A stretch of DNA of 62,690 bases from Psychromonas antarctica (GCF_022267535.1 NZ_JAHNZV010000015.1:1-62690); one strand, 5' to 3'; shown: positions 20,266-30,068, numbered from the stretch's first letter. The notes: generated from the letters alone by a model not told the origin. Made by a program: numbers and translations.

Positions 20266-21852
20266 TTAGATTCGACGGACATGTATATTCATGGTCTGAA
20301 TCCGATACGCAATTTGTCGCGGACTCATCCCTAGCAGACGAGCAGCTTTAGCCTGTACCCAACCTGATTGCTCTAATGCTGAAATCACCCGCTGGCGATC
20401 ATCAAGGTCATCATTATCCGATGCACCTACGGTAACCGCACTCACGTCAACCGAATAACCTTGCTGCCCGGCGCCGAAGGCGCTGATAGTCGATTGATTG
20501 ATCATCACTACATCACGATCAATAAGTCCAGATTCACTCATTATCGATGCACGCTCAATGCAATTTTCCAACTCACGAATATTGCCGGGCCAGTTGTGCC
20601 CCATTAGCAAACGGATAGCACCGTCGCTTATTTTTAAAATCCGATTCTGCACTTTGGCAAATTTAAGCACAATAAAACGAGCCAAATCAGGCAGATCATC
20701 TAACCGTTCCCGTAACGGCGGTAACTGTATCGGCATCACATTTAAACGGTAATAAAGATCTTCACGAAAGTTGCCATTACGCACTTCCTGCTCGAGCGGT
20801 TTATTAGTGGCGGTGATAATGCGTACATCAACTTTAATTGTTTCCTGTCCTCCCACTCGTTCAAACTCTCCCTCCTGCAAAACCCGTAGTAATTTCGCTT
20901 GAAAACCAGCACTTATCTCACCAATTTCATCGAGAAATAAGGTACCGCCATCCGCCAGTTCAAAGCGCCCTTTGCGGGTTTTTACCGCCCCCGTAAAGGC
21001 ACCTTTTTCATGTCCAAACAATTCACTTTCGAGCAGATTATCCGGTAATGCGGCGCAGTTAAGTTTAATAAAGGGTGCATTGGCACGTGGTGATCTATAA
21101 GCGATAGCGCCAGCAATGAGCTCTTTACCAGTACCGCTTTCACCTCTGATCAGAACCGTCGTATCAAACTTGGCTATCTGTCCAATGGTTTCAAATATTT
21201 CTCGCATAGCTGGCGTACTGCCAATCATAGAAGCAAAACTATCGGATTTTTTAGCTGTGGGTTGCAGGCTATCGTTGCGATCTTGGAGTAGCTGTTTCTC
21301 TTTTTGTACTGTGTTGGATAATCTTAATGTTTGCAATATCAGGTTCGCGACCATCTCTAAAAAGCGCGTTTTTCTAGCCAGCTCGCTTAGATCTGCACTC
21401 ATAGGTTGCGCCGCCAAAACGCCAGCACGATAGGAGCTATTACCCAAGGGCACACAAATCAGCGGCAGATCATAATCATAAAGACTCAGTCTGTCTAAAA
21501 AACGCGGATCTTGCGAGACTTTAGCTATCACCTGCGTTTCGCCTTTGGTCTGCACAGCCCCCAAAATCCCCTCATTTATCCGATACTTAATTCTTGAGGC
21601 ATCACGAATCACTTCCGGCGTCGCACCGTGCAGTGCCTGTACCAACATCCCTTGACGGCCCTCATTATATAAAGTCACCATACCGAATTGCATCCCAGCT
21701 AATTCATCCAGACAACTTAACATCTGTTGCAGCGTTTCCTCCATATTCAAAGAGCGACTTAAAATCACGCTGATTTTGTGTAACGCGATTAACTGTTGCT
21801 CCGCATCAAAAACTTTATTCTTACCTGAATTCGTCGCTATTGGTTCACTCAT
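20266..21852 (-). CDS. nifA: Nif-specific sigma-54 activator NifA
   Basis: Master activator of nif promoters; binds TGT-N10-ACA and drives RpoN open-complex formation. 528 residues. An N-terminal GAF domain (about 25-190) is followed by the AAA+ domain (about 210-445) with RGESGTGKE Walker A and [17 protein letters not shown] (the sigma-54 contact loop). The C-terminal Fis-type HTH is [22 protein letters not shown]. There is no Cys-X4-Cys in the linker before the HTH, so it is not the intrinsically O2-sensitive rhizobial type; such NifAs are normally held by NifL, but no nifL is adjacent. It converges on nifX-fdxB and diverges from rnfA. Confidence 0.96.
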   Translation of the reverse strand: MSEPIATNSGKNKVFDAEQQLIALHKISVILSRSLNMEETLQQMLSCLDELAGMQFGMVTLYNEGRQGMLVQALHGATPEVIRDASRIKYRINEGILGAVQTKGETQVIAKVSQDPRFLDRLSLYDYDLPLICVPLGNSSYRAGVLAAQPMSADLSELARKTRFLEMVANLILQTLRLSNTVQKEKQLLQDRNDSLQPTAKKSDSFASMIGSTPAMREIFETIGQIAKFDTTVLIRGESGTGKELIAGAIAYRSPRANAPFIKLNCAALPDNLLESELFGHEKGAFTGAVKTRKGRFELADGGTLFLDEIGEISAGFQAKLLRVLQEGEFERVGGQETIKVDVRIITATNKPLEQEVRNGNFREDLYYRLNVMPIQLPPLRERLDDLPDLARFIVLKFAKVQNRILKISDGAIRLLMGHNWPGNIRELENCIERASIMSESGLIDRDVVMINQSTISAFGAGQQGYSVDVSAVTVGASDNDDLDDRQRVISALEQSGWVQAKAARLLGMSPRQIAYRIQTMNIHVRRI

Positions 21853-21914
21853 TAGCCCTCCGATTGGGCTTGTTAAGCCACTATTAATATGTAAACAATA
21901 AGCGAACTGATTTC

Positions 21915-21952
21915 TGTCATAAATGCAACAATTTGTCTTGATTGTTGCATTT
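21915..21952. promoter_or_regulatory. NifA-type site and long palindrome in the nifA-rnfA intergenic region
   Basis: TGTCATAAATGCAACA (21915-21930) fits the NifA site. It overlaps a perfect 12-bp inverted repeat, AAATGCAACAAT (21921-21932) and ATTGTTGCATTT (21941-21952), with an 8-nt centre, about 70 bp upstream of the nifA start. This could be an operator for nifA itself, or an activator site for rnf, although it lies over 300 bp from the rnf promoter. The rest of 21853-22257 has no gene. Confidence 0.5.
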
Positions 21953-22257
21953 AGCTAAGCAGCACATCCCTTTACATAAGAAATCATCTATTTTAGTAAA
22001 AAAAGATCTCTTTCAGTAAAAACCACCGCAACTTATATGCCTAAAACGAAGAATTTATAGATTCCTCATATAAACAACACAAAAAAATGATCTAAAACAA
22101 AAGAGCATAAGTTATCACGCATATTTTGCCGTTATTTCAGGCCTCTTGCAGACTTAGCGCCATCAGTGCAAAACCACCGTTTTCCTATCCTGCTCCTTTG
22201 CAGTGCGTTTTTTAATCTAAAAACGCTGAATTGGTGCGCACATCGGCTTTTTATTTA

Positions 22258-22274
22258 TTGGCATAGTTATCGCA
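22258..22274 (+). promoter_or_regulatory. Sigma-54 promoter of the rnf operon
   Basis: TTGGCATAGTTATCGCA matches the -24/-12 consensus with correct 10-base spacing, 85 bases before rnfA. It implies nif-type, NifA/RpoN control of rnf. Confidence 0.7.
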
Positions 22275-22358
22275 AAGCATATCGGTAATGAGTAATAAAC
22301 AGTGCCAGTCTTTGTTCGCGCAATTTAGCAAAAAATAGAAATCAACAAGGAGAATAGA

Positions 22359-22934
22359 ATGAGTGACTACCTACTATTACTGCTGACCACCAGCTTAGTT
22401 AATAACGTAGTACTAGCGCAATTTTTAGGCTTGTGCCCCTTTATGGGGGTATCGAATAAAGTCGGCTCTGCATTTGGTATGGGGTTAGCAACCACCTTTG
22501 TGCTCACCCTATCTTGCGCTGCGGGATGGATCTTGGATCATTATCTACTGGTGCCGTTAGAACTGGGCTTTTTACGGTTACTGAGTTTCATTTTGGTGAT
22601 TGCCGTTCTCGTGCAATTAACCGAAATGATGGTCGCCTATCAAAGCCCTGAACTGCATCGTATCTTAGGAATATTTTTACCTCTGATAACCACCAACTGT
22701 GCTGTATTGGGGATTGCCCTGCTAACTATTCGTGAGAAGCTGGACTTTGTTGACGCGCTGCTCTACGGCTTTGGCTCGTCTCTGGGGTTTACCTTAGTAA
22801 TCGTGCTGTTTGCGGGATTACGCGAACGAATGACTCTATGCCGAATACCAACAGCAATGCAAGGTGCACCCATTAGTTTTATTACAGCCGGCATATTAGC
22901 GATGGCATTTTCCGGCTTCACTGGCATAGCTTAA
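22359..22934 (+). CDS. rnfA: Rnf complex membrane subunit RnfA
   Basis: 191-residue integral membrane subunit with six predicted helices of the ferredoxin:NAD oxidoreductase. [35 protein letters not shown] and [15 protein letters not shown] are the RnfA/NqrE signature; their cysteines bind the intramembrane [2Fe-2S] cluster. First gene of rnfABCDGEH, 13 bases before rnfB. Run in reverse, the complex uses the ion gradient to reduce ferredoxin or flavodoxin for nitrogenase. Confidence 0.96.
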   Translation: MSDYLLLLLTTSLVNNVVLAQFLGLCPFMGVSNKVGSAFGMGLATTFVLTLSCAAGWILDHYLLVPLELGFLRLLSFILVIAVLVQLTEMMVAYQSPELHRILGIFLPLITTNCAVLGIALLTIREKLDFVDALLYGFGSSLGFTLVIVLFAGLRERMTLCRIPTAMQGAPISFITAGILAMAFSGFTGIA

Positions 22935-22947
22935 AGGAGTAAATATT

Positions 22948-23478
22948 ATGCTGAGTTTAAATTTATTAGCTATTCCGCTGTTGGCGCTACTAATGGGACT
23001 CGCACTGAGCTTAGCAGCTCGTTTTTTTGCGAAGGAGCAAGATCCCTTAGTTGATGCAATCAGTGAACTACTGCCAAACGGCCAGTGTGGACAATGTGGC
23101 TTTCCTGGCTGTGCACAGGCAGCAATTGCAATGAGTGCTGGCGAATTGGGACCGGATTGCTGCCCACCGGGCGGACAAGCATTAGCTCAACAACTCTCTA
23201 AATTACTCGGCGTGCCGCTTCAAAAAGGCACCTCCGAAAAATGTCTCCCACAAGTTGTCGAAATTGATCCGACGCTATGTGATGGCTGTACACGCTGTTT
23301 TAAGAAATGTCCGTTTGATGCCATTGTTGGCGCAAACAAACAACTTCATGGGATATTAACGGACATCTGTACGGGCTGCGGGATGTGTGTATCGGCTTGT
23401 CCACAAGACGCCATTACCTATAAAACAGATCCTATCTTTACCTATGGTTGGGCTTGGCCCAAACCACAGCAAAACTAA
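22948..23478 (+). CDS. rnfB: Rnf complex iron-sulfur subunit RnfB
   Basis: 176 residues: an N-terminal membrane anchor (about 2-25), then LPNGQCGQCGFPGCAQAAIAM, the four-cysteine cluster motif of RnfB, then two ferredoxin motifs CDGCTRCFKKCPFDAI and CTGCGMCVSACPQDAI. It faces the cytoplasm and is the entry or exit point for ferredoxin electrons. Length is typical of the proteobacterial short form. Confidence 0.96.
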   Translation: MLSLNLLAIPLLALLMGLALSLAARFFAKEQDPLVDAISELLPNGQCGQCGFPGCAQAAIAMSAGELGPDCCPPGGQALAQQLSKLLGVPLQKGTSEKCLPQVVEIDPTLCDGCTRCFKKCPFDAIVGANKQLHGILTDICTGCGMCVSACPQDAITYKTDPIFTYGWAWPKPQQN

Positions 23479-23492
23479 AAAGAGGTGAATCC

Positions 23493-24968
23493 ATGCTTTT
23501 TTCTCATTCCTTGATCAAAGGCGGCGTTCACCCTGAAGGGCGCAAACAACTCAGCAATGACAACGATATTATGCGTTTGCCTGCGCCTAAGCGTTTATAT
23601 ATTTCCCTTAAACAGCATACCGGCTTGCCTGCCACTGCGGTTGTCCGTGCAGGTGATAAAGTTATCGCCGGACAGCTTATTGCAACAGGCTCAGGCAGCA
23701 GCGCTAATCTCCATGCTCCGCAATCGGGGGTGGTACTTAAAATCGCCACCCATCGCGCCGCGATTCCCGGCGGTGGTGAAGAGTTAATGATTCATATGCT
23801 CTGTGATCCGGAGAGACAAAACAGTTCGCTTAAAGTAGATAATGACGCCAAGGATCGCGTCGCGCTAATCGATATTATCGAAGCCGCTGGCGTTGTTGGC
23901 ATGGGCGGCGCAGTATTCCCCGCGGCCACAAAAATACGTTCAACCTTAAATAAGCAGATTGATACCTTGTTAATCAATGGTTGTGAATGTGAGCCCTATC
24001 TGACCTGCGATGACAAAGTAATGCGCGAGCAAAGCGTTGAGGTGATTGGGGGTATCCGCTATCTCTTACAAGCCACGGCTGCGCCCAAGGCTATTATCGG
24101 TATTGAAGATAATAAACCTGAAGCACTACAGATTTTGACCGATGCGGCCAGTGAAGATTCTAATATTGAGATAAAATCGCTACCCACCCATTATCCGATG
24201 GGATCGGCTAAACAATTTATCCAAGCCTTATGCCAGGTTGAAGTGCCTAAAGGGAAACGTTCAACTGATGTCGGCGTATTTGTACAGAATGTCGCAACCT
24301 GCGCCGCTATCTATAATGCGATTCGCTACGGTAAGCCAATGACCCATCGAGTTGTCACTCTGAGCGGTGGTGCACTTGAGAAACCGATGAATATAGAAGC
24401 GCCAATCGGCACCTTGATTTCAGAACTGGTAGCCAGCTGCGGCGGATTAAAAGGCACAGCCAGTCGAATTGTTATCGGTGGCCCAATGATGGGCCACACC
24501 ATCAGTAATATGCACACCCCCATTATTAAGGGCACCAGTGGCATCTTATTTTTAGAAGAATCTGAATTGCCACAAAAAAACAGTAGTCCCTGCGTAAGTT
24601 GCGGACGCTGTGTGAGCGTTTGCCCAATGGGGTTGTTGCCCAATGCAATGGCTGAGTTAGTGGCTAATGATGATTTAGAGGCCAGCAGCGAACAGGGTTT
24701 AAATAGCTGCTTACTATGTGGTTCCTGCGCTTTTATCTGCCCTGCTTCATTACCGCTTACCCAATATTTCACCTATGCCAAAGATGAGCTTGGTCGACAA
24801 CGGAAAATGGAAAATAAAGCACAGCTTGCACGCCGCCTTAATCAGCAACGCAGCGAGCGATTAGCTAAAGAAGCGACAGAAAAAGCCGCTCAGAAAGCAG
24901 CCAAAAAAGCCCAAAGAGGCGCAACTCGCCCGAAAAGAACGCCCACTACAGCTGAGCAGGAGATTTAA
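23493..24968 (+). CDS. rnfC: Rnf complex NADH-binding subunit RnfC
   Basis: About 491 residues. An N-terminal barrel-sandwich domain (LPATAVVRAGDKVIAGQLIATGSGSSANLHAPQSG) precedes the flavin/NADH region GVVGMGGAVFPAATKI, with CECEPYLTCDD nearby. Two [4Fe-4S] motifs follow: CVSCGRCVSVCPMGLLP and CLLCGSCAFICPASLPL. The tail is short and Ala/Lys-rich (KAAQKAAKKAQRG). I start at ATG 23493, preceded by AGAGGTG; a longer frame would overlap rnfB by 31 bases. Confidence 0.95.
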   Translation: MLFSHSLIKGGVHPEGRKQLSNDNDIMRLPAPKRLYISLKQHTGLPATAVVRAGDKVIAGQLIATGSGSSANLHAPQSGVVLKIATHRAAIPGGGEELMIHMLCDPERQNSSLKVDNDAKDRVALIDIIEAAGVVGMGGAVFPAATKIRSTLNKQIDTLLINGCECEPYLTCDDKVMREQSVEVIGGIRYLLQATAAPKAIIGIEDNKPEALQILTDAASEDSNIEIKSLPTHYPMGSAKQFIQALCQVEVPKGKRSTDVGVFVQNVATCAAIYNAIRYGKPMTHRVVTLSGGALEKPMNIEAPIGTLISELVASCGGLKGTASRIVIGGPMMGHTISNMHTPIIKGTSGILFLEESELPQKNSSPCVSCGRCVSVCPMGLLPNAMAELVANDDLEASSEQGLNSCLLCGSCAFICPASLPLTQYFTYAKDELGRQRKMENKAQLARRLNQQRSERLAKEATEKAAQKAAKKAQRGATRPKRTPTTAEQEI

Positions 24969-24970
24969 TT

Positions 24971-25930
24971 ATGTCAACATTATTATTAAGTGCCCCCCAT
25001 ATACATTCAGGGATGACAGTCAGCCGCTTAATGCGTCAGGTTATTTTAGGTTTATTGCCCGCACTGGTATTTGGGATCTACCTATTTGGCGAACAAGCAC
25101 TGCTACTGGTAGTGGCCTCCATGGTCGCCGCTATTATATCTGAATGGCTCTGTCAAAAGTGCCAGAAAACCACTATAGGTCGCCTGCGTGATGGTAGCGC
25201 CATCGTTACCGCCTTATTATTGGTGATGAGTCTGCCGCCACACTTTCCCTGGTATTTAGGCGCTTTTGGAGCAGCAGTCGCAGTCATATTAGGTAAGCAA
25301 GTGTATGGCGGTTTAGGACAGAATCTATTTAATCCAGCGATGTTGGCACGCGTGGTACTGCTTATCTCTTTTCCTGTGGCAATGACTAGTTGGCCTGCGC
25401 CTGAACCGCTGTTTATCAACCTAGCTGACGCCTTCACTGGGGCGACCACTTTAGGGGCCGTAATGGAAACAGGTAGCAGTGAAATTAATACTGGCATCAT
25501 TACCATGTTATTGGGTATTGCCCCAGGCAGCTTAGGTGAATCACCACTTTTGCTGCTACTCGGCGGAATATGGATGATCTGGAAAAACGTTATTGACTGG
25601 CGCATCGTGGTCAGTTTGATCATCGGCTGCTTTATCCCCTCCACCATCGCATGGCTAATCTCCCCCGATACTATTTTATCTCCACTGGCGCAGCTAAGCA
25701 GTGGTGGACTGCTGCTCGCAGCTTTTTTTATTGCGACGGATCCCGTGACCAGCCCGACCACTCCCAAAGGACGCTATTGGTACGGGTTGGGCTGCGGTTT
25801 ATTAATATTTTTGATCCGTGTATTTGGGGCGTATCCCGAAGGTGTCGCTTTTGCAATTTTGTTAATGAATGCAGTCAGCCCACTGATTGAAAGCTGTACC
25901 CGTCAGCGACTTTATGGGGAGATAAAATGA
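24971..25930 (+). CDS. rnfD: Rnf complex membrane subunit RnfD
   Basis: 319-residue membrane subunit related to NqrB. GGLGQNLFNPAMLARVVLLISFP and ATDPVTSPTTPKGRYWYG are conserved RnfD segments. DAFTGATTLGAVM contains the threonine expected to carry covalent FMN. It starts two bases after the rnfC stop and overlaps rnfG by four bases, so it is translationally coupled on both sides. Confidence 0.95.
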   Translation: MSTLLLSAPHIHSGMTVSRLMRQVILGLLPALVFGIYLFGEQALLLVVASMVAAIISEWLCQKCQKTTIGRLRDGSAIVTALLLVMSLPPHFPWYLGAFGAAVAVILGKQVYGGLGQNLFNPAMLARVVLLISFPVAMTSWPAPEPLFINLADAFTGATTLGAVMETGSSEINTGIITMLLGIAPGSLGESPLLLLLGGIWMIWKNVIDWRIVVSLIIGCFIPSTIAWLISPDTILSPLAQLSSGGLLLAAFFIATDPVTSPTTPKGRYWYGLGCGLLIFLIRVFGAYPEGVAFAILLMNAVSPLIESCTRQRLYGEIK

Positions 25931-26571
25931 AACTGATCAACGAAAAAATAAAACAAACATTGGCCTATCCGGCGCTGCTGATGGCTGGGGTAACTTTAAT
26001 CGTTTGTAGTTTATTGCTGCTCACCAATAACTTAACTGAGCAACCGATAGCGGATCGACAACGAGAGGATCTGACTAAATTATTAAATCAGGTGTTGCCT
26101 AGCAGTGCTTATGATAATCAGCCACTTGATAAAAAATACCAGATAGAGATTGAGGGACAAACTTTATCTTTTTATCGTGCGACATTAAAAGAGAAAGTAA
26201 GCGCTATTGTATTATTTACAGATTCAGCAGGCTATTCAGGAAAGATATCTCTACTTGTCGCTATCACCGCAAAAGGCGAACTAAGTGGCGTGCGTGTATT
26301 GAGCCATACAGAAACGCCAGGGCTCGGTGATAAAATTGAAGTGGCAAAATCTAACTGGATTTTAAACTTTAAGGGCTTGTCACTAAAGCACCCTGATTCA
26401 ACAGGATGGGCAGTAAAAAAAGATGGTGGCCAATTTGATGCTTTTACTGGTGCGACGATCACACCACGCGCTGTCGTTAAATGCATCCATTCGACACTGC
26501 AGCAGTTTAAAAATAACCGAGATGTTTTCCTACAGACAAATACAGCCGAAGAAAACATAAACAACAATTAA
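25927..26571 (+). CDS. rnfG: Rnf complex FMN-binding subunit RnfG
   Basis: 214 residues with an N-terminal transmembrane anchor (about 13-32) and a periplasmic FMN-binding domain. GVRVLSHTETPGLGDKIE and DGGQFDAFTGATITPRAVV are diagnostic; the Thr in TGAT is the covalent FMN site. Overlaps rnfD by four bases (ATGA). Confidence 0.95.
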   Translation: MKLINEKIKQTLAYPALLMAGVTLIVCSLLLLTNNLTEQPIADRQREDLTKLLNQVLPSSAYDNQPLDKKYQIEIEGQTLSFYRATLKEKVSAIVLFTDSAGYSGKISLLVAITAKGELSGVRVLSHTETPGLGDKIEVAKSNWILNFKGLSLKHPDSTGWAVKKDGGQFDAFTGATITPRAVVKCIHSTLQQFKNNRDVFLQTNTAEENINNN

Positions 26572-26630
26572 ACAGACACCCAACATATACAAAAATATAG
26601 ATTCAAGCACACAAAATAAACGGGGATAAT

Positions 26631-27326
26631 ATGCAGCAATATAACTATAAAGAGATGATAAAAAGCAACCTCTGGGATAATAATGTCGTTTTCGCCCAAA
26701 TGTTAGCACTTTGCCCGTTACTTGCAGTCACTAACGGCGCCACAAATGGGCTGGGTTTAGGACTTATTACCACTGCAGTACTGTTTTTTTCGAGTTTATT
26801 AATTTCTTTAATTCGCTCATTTCTAACCCCTCAGATACGCATTCCTATTTTTGTATTGCTGATAGCATCACTGGTCACCATTGCCGATCTTGCTATGAAT
26901 GCTTGGCTACATGACCTGCATAAAGTGCTCGGTTTATTTATCCCGCTGATTGTCACCAACTGCGCAATATTAGGGCGAGCAGAATCCTATGCATCAAAAA
27001 ACCCCTGTTTACCAGCAATCGTTGACGGCTTAGCAACCGGACTGGGTTTTACTGTCGCCCTGCTAGTATTAGGCGGATGCCGCGAACTAATAGGTAGTGG
27101 TACTCTATTTGCTAATGCGAGTGTGCTACTAGGAAAAAGCTTTTCAATTATCGAATTGACCCCCTTCCCTGCCTATAAAGGACTTTTATTAGCCATTTTA
27201 CCCGCGGGTGGATTTATTATGCTTGGATTTATCCTCGCAGGAAAACGTATTTTTGATCAGTGGCGAGCACCGCAAGCACCGCCGATCATTGCCGTTAGCA
27301 ATGATTTCTCTTGCCATGTGAAATAA
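26631..27326 (+). CDS. rnfE: Rnf complex membrane subunit RnfE
   Basis: 231-residue membrane protein, the paralogous partner of RnfA (NqrD-like). NVVFAQMLALCPLLAVTNGATNGLGLGL and FIPLIVTNCAILGRAESYASKN give the conserved Cys-containing half-channel motifs. It follows rnfG after 59 bases with no visible promoter, so it belongs to the same operon. Confidence 0.95.
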   Translation: MQQYNYKEMIKSNLWDNNVVFAQMLALCPLLAVTNGATNGLGLGLITTAVLFFSSLLISLIRSFLTPQIRIPIFVLLIASLVTIADLAMNAWLHDLHKVLGLFIPLIVTNCAILGRAESYASKNPCLPAIVDGLATGLGFTVALLVLGGCRELIGSGTLFANASVLLGKSFSIIELTPFPAYKGLLLAILPAGGFIMLGFILAGKRIFDQWRAPQAPPIIAVSNDFSCHVK

Positions 27327-27385
27327 ATAGATAAGAGCATGTCAAGTTGGTTAACAGAATCAACCTAAACAAAGGATTTTAACCT

Positions 27386-27646
27386 ATGAAACTCAGTGTC
27401 GCCTATGCAGCAGGCAGTACCAGCTTCTGGCAGGAGCTAGATTTAGCATCGCCAATCACAGCAGAGCAAGCCATTGCGCAATCAAAACTCGCGACGCTCT
27501 TTAACGAGCTTGATTTGAAAAATTTAAAAGTAGGTATCTTTGGCAAGGTTTGCCCAAAGAACAGGGTATTAGAAGAAGGAGATCGAGTTGAGGTTTACCA
27601 GCCAGCCACCGCCAAAGCTGCCGATTTGAATGATGAGGATGACTAA
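27386..27646 (+). CDS. rnfH: RnfH family protein
   Basis: 86-residue RnfH protein (ubiquitin-like fold): MKLSVAYAAGSTSFWQELDLASPITAEQAIAQS ... VGIFGKVCPKNRVLEEGDRVEVYQP follows the family closely. RnfH accompanies the nif-linked rnf cluster of Azotobacter and Pseudomonas stutzeri; its function is not firmly known. AAAGGA lies before the ATG. Confidence 0.92.
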   Translation: MKLSVAYAAGSTSFWQELDLASPITAEQAIAQSKLATLFNELDLKNLKVGIFGKVCPKNRVLEEGDRVEVYQPATAKAADLNDEDD

Positions 27647-27976
27647 ATGTTACGTGATATTATATTATAGCGATAGACAAAAGCCTATGTAACGACTGTG
27701 GAGACTGCGTTCCCGCTTGCCATGAGGGGGCTGTACAAATCATAGATAATAAAGCGACCTTGCCTGTGATGGATTAGGTGATTGCCTTGGTCACTGCCCT
27801 ACAGGAGCAATGTAAGTGATACAACGTGAAGCCCAGCCCTACGACGAACGGCGGGTGATGGCGACGATTATTAATGGTGGAAAAAAGTAATTAAAGCCCA
27901 CCTTGAACATAATGAGTTTGCCTACCACGCTATTGCAGTGCAGATCTTAAATGAGCAAATACTGACAAGCGATTAA
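27647..27976 (+). pseudogene. Decayed dicluster ferredoxin gene after rnfH
   Basis: An ATG directly after the rnfH stop opens a frame that breaks after seven codons, but reading across frames recovers a coherent protein: IAIDKSLCNDCGDCVPACHEG, then CDGLGDCLGHCPTGAM in another frame, then REAQPYDERRVMATIINGGKK, then VIKAHLEHNEFAYHAIAVQIL. This is the order of a known small 2[4Fe-4S] ferredoxin family (CNGCG..C..ACxEGAIQIIDGKA, CDGLGxCLGxCP, EREAxPYDE). At least three frame changes and an in-frame TAG break it. It was probably the last gene of the rnf operon, now lost. Confidence 0.75.
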
Positions 27977-27980
27977 TCAC

Positions 27981-28880
27981 TTAAGCACAGGCAACTTTAT
28001 CTTTACCACTTCGTTTAGCTTTATATAAAGCACTGTCCGCACGTTTCAGACTGTCTTCATAACAGCGATCATTGGATAAAATAACCGTCACACCGATACT
28101 GACAGTCGCAGCTTCTCCGGCAATGGAAAATCGCTCTAGTTGAAGTTTAAAGATCCCTCGCAAGCGTTCAGCAAATTGCATTGCATGGTCCAAATCACTA
28201 TTTTGCAAGGTAATAATAAACTCATCCCCCCCCAAGCGATAAGCCCTATCCGTTTCTCTCAGTTGTGACCGACAAATGTTTGCAACAGCCAGGATAGCTT
28301 TATCGCCGACATGGTGTCCAAGCGTATCATTAATCCGTTTTAGGTTGTCCAAATCAAAGATCAAAACAGAAGTTGGAAGCGAGTGGCGCACAACACTTTC
28401 GTAATAAAGGGTCAGGTCATGCTCAAGCCTTCTTCGGTTAGAAAGCGCAGTCAGTTGATCGGTGTCACTGAGCATTCTTAATTTAATTTCAAATTGATGG
28501 CGCGCCGTAATATTGCTTGCGACCCAAAGTACAACCTCTTCATTATTGACCAAAAAATCAAGCGCCTGAACTCGTCCTTCAAACCAGATAGGTTCGTCAG
28601 GCCCCATATCGGACAGGCCTTTTACATCTTTATTACTTAGTTCATATTCTTCAATCAGTAATTTTTTAGACGCTAAAGCCTGAGCAATTTTATCAAGAAA
28701 CCAGTTCGCCTTTTCTGCAGTGATCAAATCAGAGATGAGTAAACCAACCAGCTTACTTCCATCGTGGTAATAACGAGAATCGCTACCTCCGTACACAGCT
28801 AAATATTTTCCTCGGCGTGATAGCAAAAAGGCAGGATCAGGCAATGCGTTAAGAATAGATGCCATATTTTCAATACTGTT
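27981..28880 (-). CDS. PAS-GGDEF diguanylate cyclase
   Basis: About 299 residues: an N-terminal PAS domain (about 5-130; LNALPDPAFLLSRRGKYLAVYGGSD) and a GGDEF domain (about 135-299) with DLDNLKRINDTLGHHVGDKAI and RLGGDEFIITL. The intact GGDEF and FDLDxxKxIND metal/substrate residues suggest active c-di-GMP synthesis. No transmembrane segment, so it senses a cytoplasmic cue. Start at ATG 28880 behind GGAAGG. It converges on the rnf operon. Confidence 0.9.
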   Translation of the reverse strand, partial: NSIENMASILNALPDPAFLLSRRGKYLAVYGGSDSRYYHDGSKLVGLLISDLITAEKANWFLDKIAQALASKKLLIEEYELSNKDVKGLSDMGPDEPIWFEGRVQALDFLVNNEEVVLWVASNITARHQFEIKLRMLSDTDQLTALSNRRRLEHDLTLYYESVVRHSLPTSVLIFDLDNLKRINDTLGHHVGDKAILAVANICRSQLRETDRAYRLGGDEFIITLQNSDLDHAMQFAERLRGIFKLQLERFSIAGEAATVSIGVTVILSNDRCYEDSLKRADSALYKAKRSGKDKVACA

Positions 28881-29297
28881 CATAGGCCTTCCGGTGCAAT
28901 GGATAATAATAATAGCGAAGCGCATATACTTAGCGCTGCTTTGCAACTTCGCTTCTGACGAAAAGAGGCGCTGTGTATAAAGGCTAGCACCCTATTAGAT
29001 TTTATGCTTACTGAGGCACCCAATTTGTTACTAACTATTTATAATATAATAATGGCTGTCGATTAATGACAACGAAAAAGCAGCCCGTAAATATGAAAAA
29101 TGCGCTGCAAGCATTTTTTTCTAATGAAAATAGATATATGATCCCGTTTATTTTACTTTATTTGCAAATAAACTCGTTAGATTTGACTATAGTAGGCTAA
29201 CTATTTAACCTCTCAGTAAAGACATATAATGTCAGTTACTCTACTTAGCACTTTCTAACCCATTTTCATGGATATAAAAAATTCAAGGAACAGCGTA

Positions 29298-30068
29298 ATG
29301 AAGATAGTTTTAATGATTCAATCTATGTTACTCGCAGCGGCACTTAGTTATTCTTCCCTGACATTCGCAGATAATCGCGACAAAATAGAGCCCAAAGGCT
29401 TTATTTATGGCTTTGGATTAGGGGTAAATCAAGAAGTATATAAAGACTACGATATGCGCATAATCCCCATTCCCGTCATTGGCTATCGAGGAGATGCTGT
29501 TAATATTTTTGGCCCCTTTGTGTCTTATAAGATTGCCGATTTTGATGGTCTGAAATTTTCAATAAAATTAGCCCCTAGGTTTGCCGGTTACGATGAAGAT
29601 GACAGTGATGTTTTTAAAGGAATGGACACACGTAAATCATCGCTGGACGGAGGAATAGGCGTCGACTATAAATATAATAATCTGCGTATCGATTCCAGTT
29701 TAATGTTTGATCTTTTAGGTAACAGTAACGGCTATGAATCGAGCAGTAATTTAAGTTATGTGTGGCGATTAGGTGCTTTTTTTATCGAACCTTCGGTTGG
29801 CCTAAAATATCAAGATAGTGATCTGGTTAATTACTATTACGGCGTCCGCGCGCATGAAGCTAGTGCAACAAGAACACAATATTCTCCTGACTACGCATTT
29901 AATTCATCAATCGGGATCAGTGCCACAACCATGCGTATTCTAAATGGTCTAACGCGCATTGGTGTGACTAAAACCTGGTACGGCAACGCCATTACCGATA
30001 GCCCCTTAGTTGAAATAGACTCAACATCAGGACTATCTTTCTTTTTAAGTTATTCTAGATTTTTTTAA
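29298..30068 (+). CDS. MipA/OmpV family outer-membrane protein
   Basis: 256 residues with a signal peptide (MKIVLMIQSMLLAAALSYSSLTFA, cleavage near ADN), then beta-barrel-like alternation, YGFGLGVNQEVYKDYD, VSYKIADFDGLKFSIKLAPRFAGYDE and a C-terminal aromatic SYSRFF typical of outer-membrane barrels. MipA/OmpV proteins are porin or scaffold-like; the ligand is unknown. ATG 29298 has AAGGA upstream; the frame could start ten codons earlier but this would spoil the signal peptide. 28881-29297 contains no gene I can support. Confidence 0.82.
   Translation: MKIVLMIQSMLLAAALSYSSLTFADNRDKIEPKGFIYGFGLGVNQEVYKDYDMRIIPIPVIGYRGDAVNIFGPFVSYKIADFDGLKFSIKLAPRFAGYDEDDSDVFKGMDTRKSSLDGGIGVDYKYNNLRIDSSLMFDLLGNSNGYESSSNLSYVWRLGAFFIEPSVGLKYQDSDLVNYYYGVRAHEASATRTQYSPDYAFNSSIGISATTMRILNGLTRIGVTKTWYGNAITDSPLVEIDSTSGLSFFLSYSRFF

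Noticed and set aside
22220-22250. TTGGTGCGCACATCGGCT as the rnf sigma-54 promoter
   Set aside because: The GG-to-GC spacing is one base too long; the site at 22258-22274 fits correctly.
24326-25767. Long minus-strand frames opposite rnfC and rnfD
   Set aside because: Antisense shadows; composition is unlike a protein and the plus-strand rnf genes are unambiguous.
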